A stretch of 64,000 bases of DNA from the NCBI RefSeq assembly GCF_003993795.1, contig NZ_RWKV01000008.1:372001-436000 (forward strand). Direction: 5' to 3'. The notes beneath the pieces were generated by a model. That model made no database searches and was not told where the DNA came from. It saw only the letters and a program-made list of their open reading frames with translations. A program made the position numbers and the translations under genes. The stretch's first letter is position 1. Each line of letters starts with the position of its first letter. Positions 31,500-39,478 of the stretch are shown piece by piece. Source of the DNA: Aquabacter cavernae. Lineage in GTDB: Bacteria; Pseudomonadota; Alphaproteobacteria; Rhizobiales; Xanthobacteraceae.

Positions 31500-33098
31500 T
31501 CACTGGCGCACGAAATGGCCGAGCCCGTCGGTATTGAGGTAGTCGATGGTGATTTCCCCCGCCGGGTCCTGCCCGGATAGGGAGAAGGTGGCCGCCGCTT
31601 TGGAGCCGGCGGGTTCGTTCTCGCCAAACGGGACAAAGGCGAAAGTGTTCCCATCCCAATGGGTCAGCGGATAGCGCACCGCACCGTCGGGCCCGAGTGC
31701 CAGCTCCAGCGCGCCGTCCTTCTCAGTCACCCGGGCAGTGCCGAAATAGGGATTGTAATAGGAGCCCGCATAAAGGGCGGCGGTGGCGGCGGGCGCCGGA
31801 TTGGGGGGCGCGGTGCGCCCGGCCAGGCTGCCCGCGGGCGCCATGAGCGGCCCCATCACCTGGCTGTAGGCCGCGAACCAGTCACGGGAGGTCCGGCCGA
31901 TCTCCACCTGGTCCATGAATTCCGCGGCCACCGCTTCCGCCGCGCCGATGGGCTCCGCATTGGTGAATACGGCGATGCCGATGCCGAGCGAGGGGAGGAG
32001 GCGGTAGGTGGTGCCCGCGCCCATGGAGAAGGCGCCCGAATGGTCCAGCGACACCCGCCCGCTGGAGGAGATGCTGACGCCGAAACCGTAGCCGTAGGAG
32101 CCCGTCCGGGATTCCGGGGTGCGGGAGAGCGAGGAGATCATTTCCGCCCGAATGGCCGGGAGGAGGACGTTGGCTGGCACGATCTCACGTCCCTCGAAGG
32201 TGCCCTGCTGGAGCACCATGACCATCCAGCGGGCGAAATCATTCATGGAAGCGCTGGCGCCTCCCGCCGGTGCCTGTGCGTCCGGCTTGCGCTGGTATTT
32301 CGAGACGAATGTCCCATTAATCTTCACATGCGGAAAGGCGCGGTTGGCCCGCGCCTCGTAGTCGGCGAAGCGGGAACTGGTTGAGGCCATGCCGAGCGGC
32401 TTGTAGAGGGCTGTCTCGGACAGGCTGGCCCAGTCGGTGCCGGAGGCGACGGCCACCGCTTCCGCTCCGGCCGTCAGGCCGAAATTCGTATAGGCATAGG
32501 TGTCACGAAAGCTGGCCAGGGGCAGGTAGCGCAGCCGCTCCAGGACCTGCTGGCGGTCAAAGCCCACATCCTCCAGTTCGTCGCCCGCATGGTCGGGCAG
32601 TCCGGAGCGATGGCTGAACATGTCGGCGACGGTGACATGGCTGGTGACCCAGGGGTCGGACAACTGGAACCAGGGCAAATGGGACACGAGAGGCGTGTCC
32701 CATTTCACCATGCCGGCACCGACTTGCCGCGCCACGACGGTGCCGGACAGGGATTTGGAGAGAGAGGCGAGCTGGAAGACGGTGTCGGGGTCGATCTTGG
32801 CGGGCTCGCCCACCTTGCGGATGCCGAATCCCTTCGCATAGGCAACCTTGCCGTCGCGCACTACGGCGACCGCCATGCCGGGAATCTGGGTCCGGCGCAT
32901 GATGGCTGCGGCGATATCGTCCAGGCGGGCGAGGGCGGCGTCCACCTGGGCCGGAGGCACAGGCGTGGCCGAATATTCGGCGGGCGACGGGTCCGCATGT
33001 GCATGCGTCGCGGGCAGCAGCCCGGTGAGGCCGAGAACCCCTGCCGCCAGGAAAAACCGCAGCGCCGACCGTCCCTTACCGCATTCGATCTGTGCCAT
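31500..33098 (-). CDS. Secreted serine hydrolase of the class C beta-lactamase family
   Basis: A 532-residue protein with a signal peptide (FFLAAGVLGLTGLLPATHAH, cleavage near AHA-DP). The PBP-like domain has SLSK (Ser112, Lys115), Tyr203-Thr-Asn in YAYTNFG and a DHSGAFSMG motif in place of KTG. A C-terminal extension (about 420-532) forms a DUF3471-like lipocalin domain (ALYAGSYYNPYFGTARVTEK). Such proteins are esterases, D-aminopeptidases or peptidoglycan hydrolases rather than true cephalosporinases. Resistance should not be inferred. Confidence 0.88.
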   Translation of the reverse strand: MAQIECGKGRSALRFFLAAGVLGLTGLLPATHAHADPSPAEYSATPVPPAQVDAALARLDDIAAAIMRRTQIPGMAVAVVRDGKVAYAKGFGIRKVGEPAKIDPDTVFQLASLSKSLSGTVVARQVGAGMVKWDTPLVSHLPWFQLSDPWVTSHVTVADMFSHRSGLPDHAGDELEDVGFDRQQVLERLRYLPLASFRDTYAYTNFGLTAGAEAVAVASGTDWASLSETALYKPLGMASTSSRFADYEARANRAFPHVKINGTFVSKYQRKPDAQAPAGGASASMNDFARWMVMVLQQGTFEGREIVPANVLLPAIRAEMISSLSRTPESRTGSYGYGFGVSISSSGRVSLDHSGAFSMGAGTTYRLLPSLGIGIAVFTNAEPIGAAEAVAAEFMDQVEIGRTSRDWFAAYSQVMGPLMAPAGSLAGRTAPPNPAPAATAALYAGSYYNPYFGTARVTEKDGALELALGPDGAVRYPLTHWDGNTFAFVPFGENEPAGSKAAATFSLSGQDPAGEITIDYLNTDGLGHFVRQ

Positions 33099-33283
33099 GC
33101 TCTCGTCCGTTCGCAGGCGCGCGAGCGCCGTTTCGGTTCGCGGCGCAGCTTACATCAAGGGCCGGACACGTTAACCGGGGGCAGGCAGGTTTCGCTGCGG
33201 CATCTCTCCTCCTGCGCGGTGGGCTCCGCGGCTATTAAGGGCGTGGGTGGCGTTGGCGCCCAAGGTTTGATTTGATTGTGGCC

Positions 33284-33844
33284 ATGGCTGCTCACTTTTC
33301 CTCCCGCGCCGTTCCGCGCCTGTGCGCCCTTGCGCTCCTGCTTGCCTTTACGTCCGCAGGGCTTGCCCGTGCGGATGCGATCCAGGTTCCCGCGCAGGAC
33401 GCCTATCTCTTCGGCACGGCGCGGGTGATCGATGGCGATACGCTTGAGATCGCGGGCAACAGCATCCGGCTCGCCGACATTGATGCTCCTCCGCTCAGCT
33501 TCACCTGCGGCGCGGACGAGGCGGGTCGGCCGGTTCCCTGCGGGCAGCGCGCGGCGCTGTTTCTGCGGGAACTGGTGGGCCTCTCGCCTGTCGCCTGCAT
33601 TCCCGAAGGGCGCGACAGCTATACGCGCGACGTGGCGCAGTGCCGCGTGAAGGAGCAGGATCTCGGCGCGGCCATGGTGCGCGCGGGTTGGGCGCTGGCG
33701 AGCTTCGGAACGCGCTATGTGGCCGAGGAGGCGCAAGCCAAGGCGGACAATGCCGGACTGTGGGGCTTTCCGGCGGGCCGTGCCTTCCTTCCCGCTGCGC
33801 CGCCTGCGCCATCTCCCGCGGCATCCGTGGGCACAAAACCCTGA
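33284..33844 (+). CDS. Staphylococcal-nuclease-like (SNase) secreted protein
   Basis: A protein of about 186 residues with a signal peptide (cleavage near ARA-DA) and an SNase-type OB-fold: GTARVIDGDTLEIAGNSIRL, ADIDAPPLSFTC, GRDSYTRDVAQCRV and GWALASFGTRYVAEEAQAK. The Asp in DGD and the Arg in IRL are kept, but the Glu that usually follows DAP (catalytic Glu43 in staphylococcal nuclease) is replaced, so nuclease activity is doubtful. Four Cys suggest disulfides. The start could be 33272 (TTG), 33278 (GTG) or 33284 (ATG). Confidence 0.8.
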   Translation: MAAHFSSRAVPRLCALALLLAFTSAGLARADAIQVPAQDAYLFGTARVIDGDTLEIAGNSIRLADIDAPPLSFTCGADEAGRPVPCGQRAALFLRELVGLSPVACIPEGRDSYTRDVAQCRVKEQDLGAAMVRAGWALASFGTRYVAEEAQAKADNAGLWGFPAGRAFLPAAPPAPSPAASVGTKP

Positions 33845-33917
33845 GACATATGTCGCAGGACGTCGCGCCACTCTGTATTCGCCTCAAATTCAACCTCTTG
33901 TCTTGGCCAACTCACGC

Positions 33918-34151
33918 ATGCTCTGCGCCGAATGCCCCCGTTGCCGCCGCCGATCCATCATCGGAATGCCGAAGCCGGATCTGTCCATAGAAGACCTCTC
34001 CGCCGCCGGCCCGTCCGCCGAAGGCCCCGAAACGGCGGACAGGCCCGCAGGCGCGCGCCTGCGGTGCGACCTGTGCGGAAGCCGCGCGGTGCGTGTGGTC
34101 AGCTTTGCCTCGCCCATCGAAGCCTTGCGCTTCACCACCGCCCGGCGCTGA
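33918..34151 (+). CDS. Small protein with two CxxC knuckles (possible zinc ribbon)
   Basis: A 77-residue frame with MLCAECPRCRRRS at the N-terminus, a Pro/Ala-rich linker and LRCDLCGSRAVRVVSFASPI near the end. The paired C-x-x-C groups about 40 residues apart suggest one zinc ribbon. There is no strong ribosome site before 33918, so the start is tentative. Function is unknown. Confidence 0.45.
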   Translation: MLCAECPRCRRRSIIGMPKPDLSIEDLSAAGPSAEGPETADRPAGARLRCDLCGSRAVRVVSFASPIEALRFTTARR

Positions 34152-34188
34152 AGCCACAAGCCATCCACGGGGCGAGAGCCCCGTTCTC

Positions 34189-34449
34189 TCAGGCGAAAGC
34201 GGCGTGCGTCGTCTGTGCGGCGGGGATAGCGATGCCGTGGCTGATCAGCGGGTAGTCGGCCAGAAGGCCGCCATCCACGCCCAGCGCATAAACGGCGAGA
34301 CCTGCGGCATGGCCACGGTCGCTCTCCGCCATTTCCAGCGCCAGATCCAAATCGAAGCAAATGGTGTCCGGTTCGGTCAAAAGTGCCCCTGACGACGTCA
34401 GGAGGCAGGCCCGGACAAGGTAAGCATAAGCAGAGGAATGGATGGGCAT
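34189..34449 (-). CDS. Small hypothetical protein (86 aa)
   Basis: An ATG at 34449 after GGGGATCGTTATC opens MPIHSSAYAYLVRACLLTSS, then GALLTEPDTICFDLDLALEM and a hydrophobic C-terminus ending QTTHAAFA. The composition looks protein-like and the base use suits a real gene. It has no recognisable domain. It is divergent from the antiporter gene. Confidence 0.5.
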   Translation of the reverse strand: MPIHSSAYAYLVRACLLTSSGALLTEPDTICFDLDLALEMAESDRGHAAGLAVYALGVDGGLLADYPLISHGIAIPAAQTTHAAFA

Positions 34450-34603
34450 GATAACGATCCCCGCCCCGCCGTGGCTGCGCTCCCCCCGGAACGACCCTCT
34501 GGCACACGACGAGCCCACAACCACCATACGCCCGAAGGGCAGGACCGGCTACACTCGATTCCTTTCCGATTGTTGCCGGTGAAACCGAAGGACTGCCTGC
34601 TCC

Positions 34604-36394
34604 ATGGCCTCCGTGATCCTGTCCAACCTGGTGCTGCTCATCTGCGCGACCCTGGTGGTGGTGGGGACGGTATCGAGCCTCGTGGCGGCCCGCTTCGGCG
34701 CCCCCATCCTGCTGGTGTTCCTGATTGTGGGCATGCTGGCCGGCGAGGACGGCCTCGGCGGCATCCATTTCAGCGATTACTGGGCCACCTACATGGTGGG
34801 CTCGGCGGCGCTCGCCGTGATCCTGTTCGACGGCGGGTTGCGCATGCGGGTGTCCAGCATGCGCGGCGCGGTTGCGCCCGCATTGCTCCTGTCCACTGTC
34901 GGGGTCTTGGGCACGACCGGGCTGGTGGCGGCGGCGGCGGTGCCGCTGCTGGGGCTCAATTGGCTTCAGGGATTGCTGCTCGGCGCCATCGTCGCCTCCA
35001 CGGATGCGGCGGCGGTGCTGTTCCTGGTGCGCGCCCAGGGACTGAAGCTCGGCCGCAAGCTGGATGCCGTGATCGAGATCGAGTCCGCCACCAACGATCC
35101 CGCGGCCGTCTTCCTCACCGTGCTGCTGGTGGAGCTGATCAGCTCCGGAACAGGGGATTTCGGCTGGGCGGTCATCACCGGCGTGCTGCGGGAAATGTCC
35201 GTGGGCGCGGTGATGGGCGTGGTGGGCGGCTTCGCGTTGGCCGCTTTCCTAAACCGGGTGGACCTTCCCGGCGGGCTCCAGCCCATCCTGGTGGTGGCCT
35301 GGGCGGTGCTGGTGTTCGCGCTCACGTCCCTGGCCCACGGCTCCGGCTTCCTGGCGGTTTATCTGGCGGGCCTCGTCCTCGGCAACAGGCCGGTGCGCGG
35401 CATCGCGGGCATCACCTCGTTCCATGATGCGGTGACGTGGCTGTGCCAGATCGTGATGTTCACCATGCTGGGGCTGCTGGTGACGCCCCATAGCCTGATG
35501 GTGATCCTGCCCGCCGGACTAGCCGTGGCGGGCTTCCTGTTCCTCGTGGCGCGCCCGGTGGTGGTGTTCGCCTGCCTTGCCCGGTTCGGCTTCTCGGTCC
35601 GGGAGAAGCTGTTCGTCTCCTGGGCGGGTCTCAGGGGCGCGGTGTCCATCTTCCTCGCCACCATTCCCATGCTGGCGCAGCTTCCCATGGCGCCGCTCTA
35701 CTTCAACATCGCCTTCATCGTCGTCCTCGTGTCGCTGGTGCTGCACGGGCTCACGCTGGCTTTGTCGGCGCGGCGCCTGGGCGTGGCGCTGTCCGATCCG
35801 GCCCGCGAGCCGCAGCGCTTCGAGATCGACCTGCCGGGCCAGAGCGAGCACGAACTGGTGGGCTATCCCGTCGCTTCCGGTGCCCAGCCGATCCTGCCGG
35901 GGCTGCTCCCGTCCTGGGCGCAACCCGTTCTGGTGGTGCGGGAAGGGCATGTCCTGTCGGCGGCGGATGCGGGGCTCCTGATGCCGCGTGATTATGTCTA
36001 TCTGCTCGCGCCCCCCAAGCGGGTGCAGCAGCTCGACCGCGTCTTCATGACCGAGTCGCAGATCTGGGCCGACGATTCCGCCTTTCCCTTTTCCGGCGAC
36101 GTGCGGCTCGGCGACGTGGCGGACCTGTACGGCCTTCCCGTTCCCGAGGTGGACCGGCAGATGTCAATCGCGGACGCCTTCGCGGACCGGGCCGAAGAGC
36201 GGGTGGCGCCGGGCATGCGCATCATGCTTGGTCACGCCACCGTGGAGGTGCGCGCCGTGCATGGCGGGCGGGTCACGCAGGTGGCGCTGCGCTTCGAGGG
36301 GGTCGCGGAAGAGGAGCAGGGTGCGCGCGAGCGTCTGGTGCGTCGCGCCCGCCGCGCCGTCGCCCGCGCCGCCGCCCGCATTGTCGGGGGGTGA
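34604..36394 (+). CDS. K+/H+ antiporter of the CPA1 family (CvrA/NhaP2-like)
   Basis: A 596-residue membrane protein with about 12-13 membrane segments and CPA signatures: ILLVFLIVGMLAGEDGLGGI, VILFDGGLRMR, ASTDAAAVLFLVRAQGLKL, ESATNDPAAVFLTVLLVEL and WAGLRGAVSIFLATIPML. The cytoplasmic tail has a TrkA-C domain (about 405-480) and a CorC/HlyC-like transporter-associated domain (about 490-580), as in E. coli CvrA. It exports K+ in exchange for protons and supports volume and pH control. Confidence 0.92.
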   Translation: MASVILSNLVLLICATLVVVGTVSSLVAARFGAPILLVFLIVGMLAGEDGLGGIHFSDYWATYMVGSAALAVILFDGGLRMRVSSMRGAVAPALLLSTVGVLGTTGLVAAAAVPLLGLNWLQGLLLGAIVASTDAAAVLFLVRAQGLKLGRKLDAVIEIESATNDPAAVFLTVLLVELISSGTGDFGWAVITGVLREMSVGAVMGVVGGFALAAFLNRVDLPGGLQPILVVAWAVLVFALTSLAHGSGFLAVYLAGLVLGNRPVRGIAGITSFHDAVTWLCQIVMFTMLGLLVTPHSLMVILPAGLAVAGFLFLVARPVVVFACLARFGFSVREKLFVSWAGLRGAVSIFLATIPMLAQLPMAPLYFNIAFIVVLVSLVLHGLTLALSARRLGVALSDPAREPQRFEIDLPGQSEHELVGYPVASGAQPILPGLLPSWAQPVLVVREGHVLSAADAGLLMPRDYVYLLAPPKRVQQLDRVFMTESQIWADDSAFPFSGDVRLGDVADLYGLPVPEVDRQMSIADAFADRAEERVAPGMRIMLGHATVEVRAVHGGRVTQVALRFEGVAEEEQGARERLVRRARRAVARAAARIVGG

Positions 36395-36445
36395 GGTCGC
36401 TCGCCATCGCTACGTTCGGAACGGCTTCATCTCTCAGGTTGGTTC

Positions 36446-36464
36446 AACCTGACGGGATCAGGCT
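36446..36464. repeat. Dispersed intergenic palindrome, copy 2
   Basis: AACCTGACGGGATCAGGCT matches the 23399-23417 element at 16 of 19 positions. It lies just upstream of a small conserved gene. Confidence 0.45.
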
Positions 36465-36516
36465 CTATGATGCACGGGCGCGGACAGCGCGCGACGCTTT
36501 GGGAGGATCCAAGGGC

Positions 36517-36810
36517 ATGGTGCGCTTCTTCATGCGCGGCAAAGGCGGGGACGGTAGCCGGGAGGCGGCCCGCGATGCGGCGCGCGAGGTGGCTGACAAG
36601 GTGCGCCGCCTGCTGGACCTCGATGAGGAGGCGACGGTCTCCGTCACCGAGATCGCCTGCGGGGATCCCGCCTGCGGCGGCGCGGAGACGGTCATCCTCG
36701 TCATGCGCGCCGGACGGCGGACCGAGGCGGCCAAGCTCCTGAAGCCGCTGTCCACCGTGACCGAGGAGGAACTGGCCGAAGCCCTGGTGCCGCTGCGTGC
36801 CGTGGGCTGA
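36517..36810 (+). CDS. Small conserved hypothetical protein with a CGDPAC motif
   Basis: A 97-residue protein starting MVRFFMRGKGGDGSREAARD, with an acidic-basic helical N-terminus and a compact C-terminal domain (VSVTEIACGDPACGGAETVI, LVMRAGRRTEAAKLLKPLST, VTEEELAEAL). The C-x-D-P-x-C-x-G-x-E-T block looks conserved and could bind a metal. GGGAGG and AAGGG both lie upstream of the ATG at 36517. No function is known to me. Confidence 0.65.
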   Translation: MVRFFMRGKGGDGSREAARDAAREVADKVRRLLDLDEEATVSVTEIACGDPACGGAETVILVMRAGRRTEAAKLLKPLSTVTEEELAEALVPLRAVG

Positions 36811-36882
36811 CTTGGGCGTCCTGCCGCACGGCCGGGCTGCGCCCTTTTCCTTCCGCCCGTGAAGGATTACACATCCGCGCCC

Positions 36883-38097
36883 ATGACAACGTCCGCGCCC
36901 ATGACCAGCCAAGCCAACAGCCCCATCGTCCCGCGCCCCCTGAACGCGGTGTTCTCCGGCCTGCCGACCACCGTGTTCGAGGTCATGTCCGCGCTTGCGC
37001 GTGAGCATCAGGCCATCAATCTCGGCCAGGGCTTTCCGGACGATCCCGGCCCGCTGGACGTGCGCACCAAGGCTGCCGAGGCGGTGGTGGACGGCTGGAA
37101 CCAGTATCCGCCCATGATGGGCCTGCCCGAGCTTCGGCAGGCGGCGGCGGACCATTACCGGCACTGGCAGGGGCTGGACCTGGACCCGGCCGCCGAGGTG
37201 ATGGTGACATCCGGCGCCACGGAGGCGCTGGCGGGGGCCCTGTTCGCGCTTATCCAGCCCGGCGACGAGGTGGTGCTGTTCCAGCCGCTCTATGACGCCT
37301 ATCTGCCGCTGGTGCTGCGGGCGGGCGGCGTGCCGCGCCTCGTGCGGCTGCAGCCGCCGCAGTGGCGCATCACCCGCGAGGCGCTGGCGGAGGTGTTCTC
37401 GCCGCGCACCAAGCTGGTCCTGTTCAACAATCCCCAGAACCCGACGGGCGTCGTCCATAGCCGGGAGGAGATGCAGCTCATCGCCGACCAGTGCCTCGCC
37501 TGCGACGCGCTGGCCGTGTGCGACGAGGTGTGGGAGCACATCATCTTCGACGGGCGAAGCCATCTGCCCATGATGAGCCTGCCCGGCATGCGCGAGCGCA
37601 CGGTGAAGATCGGCTCGGCGGGCAAGATCTTCGGCATGACCGGCTGGAAGGTGGGCCTCGTCTGCGCCGCGCCGCCGCTCATGAAGGTGCTGAGCAAGGC
37701 GCACCAGTTCCTCACCTTTACCACGCCGCCCAATCTCCAGGTGGCGGTGGCCTATGGACTGGGGAAGGATGACGGCTATTTCGAGGGCATGCGGGCGGAT
37801 CTCCAGCGCTCGCGTGACCGGCTGGCGCGGGGCCTGTCCGAACTCGGCTTCCCCGTGCTGCCGAGCGCGGGCACCTATTTCCTCTCGGTGGATCTCGCCG
37901 CGCTCGATCCCACGCTGGATGACGAAGCCTTCTGCCTCGACCTCGTGCGCACCCATGGCGTCGCGGCCATTCCGGTCTCGGCCTTCTACGCGCAGGATGC
38001 GGTGCGCTCGGTGGTGCGCTTCTGCTTCGCCAAGCGGGACGCCACTTTGGATGGGGCGCTGGAACGCCTCGCCGGAGCACTGCGCGGGCGGGTCTGA
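36883..38097 (+). CDS. Class I PLP-dependent aminotransferase (YbdL/methionine aminotransferase type)
   Basis: A protein of about 404 residues very like E. coli YbdL: MSALAREHQAINLGQGFPDD, TSGATEALAGALFALIQPGD, FNNPQNPTGVVHSREEM, CDEVWEHIIFDG, and the PLP lysine in GSAGKIFGMTGWKVG (about Lys248). It also keeps the C-terminal HGVAAIPVSAFY...RFCFAKRD. YbdL transaminates methionine, His and Phe; kynurenine and DapC-like activities occur in related proteins. Alternative starts are GTG 36859 and ATG 36901. Confidence 0.9.
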   Translation: MTTSAPMTSQANSPIVPRPLNAVFSGLPTTVFEVMSALAREHQAINLGQGFPDDPGPLDVRTKAAEAVVDGWNQYPPMMGLPELRQAAADHYRHWQGLDLDPAAEVMVTSGATEALAGALFALIQPGDEVVLFQPLYDAYLPLVLRAGGVPRLVRLQPPQWRITREALAEVFSPRTKLVLFNNPQNPTGVVHSREEMQLIADQCLACDALAVCDEVWEHIIFDGRSHLPMMSLPGMRERTVKIGSAGKIFGMTGWKVGLVCAAPPLMKVLSKAHQFLTFTTPPNLQVAVAYGLGKDDGYFEGMRADLQRSRDRLARGLSELGFPVLPSAGTYFLSVDLAALDPTLDDEAFCLDLVRTHGVAAIPVSAFYAQDAVRSVVRFCFAKRDATLDGALERLAGALRGRV

Positions 38098-38312
38098 CGG
38101 GCGGCGGAGGGGCTGCCGTCGAAAATCAAGTCGAGTATCAAACGGAACAAAATCGGCCATCGAACACGAACGTGATCGCCGACAGGCCGTGTGCTGTGTA
38201 AAGTCTTGAACGCGCGTTCGAGCTTTACCTTACGCATGCGCGGACGCGCGCTTCCTCGGATTTGGTTCATGGCGCTTCAGGCGCCTGAAACGCTCTCTGG
38301 CATGAATGGCAT

Positions 38313-39473
38313 ATGGCGCGCTCTCGGTCTTCTGGTCGCAAAATTCTTCTCATGGTCTTCGTTCTCGTCCTGGCGGGCGGGGGCGGGTGGCTGTGGACCA
38401 GTGGACTGCTCGGCAGCAAGGCCCCCGGCGCCAATGCCCAGACCACGGGCGCGCGCCAATCGGTGGCGGTGACCGTGGCCAATGCGGTGCGCGAATCCGC
38501 TCCCGTTCGTTTCGAGGCCATCGGCGCGGTCGAACCCCTGGTGACCGTCACCATCCGGGCCCGGGTGGCGAGCCGGGTGGAGCAGGTGAAGTTCGAGGAC
38601 GGCGCCGAGGTGAAGGAGGGAGACGTGCTCTTCGTCCTCGATTCCCGCGAGATCGACGCGCAAATTCTCCAGGCCCAGGCGACCCTCACCAAGGACAAGT
38701 CGCAGCTGGAAAAGGCCATGCGCGACGTGGAGCGCTATAGCGGCCTCGCAGCGCGCAACGCCGTCTCGCAGGTTCAGGTGGACGATTCCAAGACCACCGC
38801 CGACATGCAGAAGGCCACGGTCCAGCAGGACGAGGCCAATCTCCAGGCGCTGCAGGTCCAGCGCTCCTATTACGAGATCAAGGCGCCGGTTTCCGGCCGG
38901 GCCGGCATCGCGCAGGCCCGTCCCGGCGCGGTGATCCGCGTGGACGACACGCTCGCCACCATCCGGCAGATCAAGCCCATCTACATCGCCTTCGGCGTGC
39001 CTGAGCGCTATCTCAGCGACGTGCGCACCAACATGGCGCAGGCCACGGTGCAGTTCCGCCTCCAGGGCAGTGGCACGGTGGTGTCCGGCGGCAAGGTGGC
39101 CGCGCTCGACAACACCATCGATATCCAGACCGGCACGCTCATGGTGCGCGCCATCTTCCCCAACGCCGACGAGCGCCTGTGGCCCGGCACCCTGGGCGAC
39201 GTGACGGTGACGCTGCGCATGGAACCGAACGTGGTCACCGTGCCCGCCGAAGCGATCCAGAGCGGCCAGTCCGGCACCTTCGTGTTCACGGTGGACAACA
39301 ACACCGCGCGGGTGAAGCCCGTGACCGTGGAGCGCACGGTGGACGGCAAGGCGGTGGTCTCGGTTGGCTTGTCGGGCGGCGAGGTGGTGGTCACGCAGGG
39401 TCAGCTGGCGCTGCGCAATGGCAGCCGCGTCGATATCAAGGCTGAAACGAAGGCGCCGAGCGCGGGGAGCTGA
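38313..39473 (+). CDS. RND efflux periplasmic adaptor (MdtA-like)
   Basis: A 386-residue membrane-fusion protein with an N-terminal anchor (ILLMVFVLVLAGGGGWLW), barrel-sandwich halves (EAIGAVEPLVTVTIRARVAS and YYEIKAPVSGRAGIAQARPG), a helical hairpin (about 110-165), and beta-barrel and membrane-proximal domains. It does not have a lipobox. The permease gene starts 5 bases after its stop. The ribosome site is weak. It belongs to the MdtA type, distinct from the lipoprotein adaptor at 14796-15911. Confidence 0.9.
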   Translation: MARSRSSGRKILLMVFVLVLAGGGGWLWTSGLLGSKAPGANAQTTGARQSVAVTVANAVRESAPVRFEAIGAVEPLVTVTIRARVASRVEQVKFEDGAEVKEGDVLFVLDSREIDAQILQAQATLTKDKSQLEKAMRDVERYSGLAARNAVSQVQVDDSKTTADMQKATVQQDEANLQALQVQRSYYEIKAPVSGRAGIAQARPGAVIRVDDTLATIRQIKPIYIAFGVPERYLSDVRTNMAQATVQFRLQGSGTVVSGGKVAALDNTIDIQTGTLMVRAIFPNADERLWPGTLGDVTVTLRMEPNVVTVPAEAIQSGQSGTFVFTVDNNTARVKPVTVERTVDGKAVVSVGLSGGEVVVTQGQLALRNGSRVDIKAETKAPSAGS

Positions 39474-39478
39474 CCGTC

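Noticed and set aside
31500-33098. A beta-lactamase resistance gene
   Set aside because: The DHSGAF motif and the C-terminal lipocalin-like extension fit the broad serine hydrolase/esterase group rather than AmpC enzymes.
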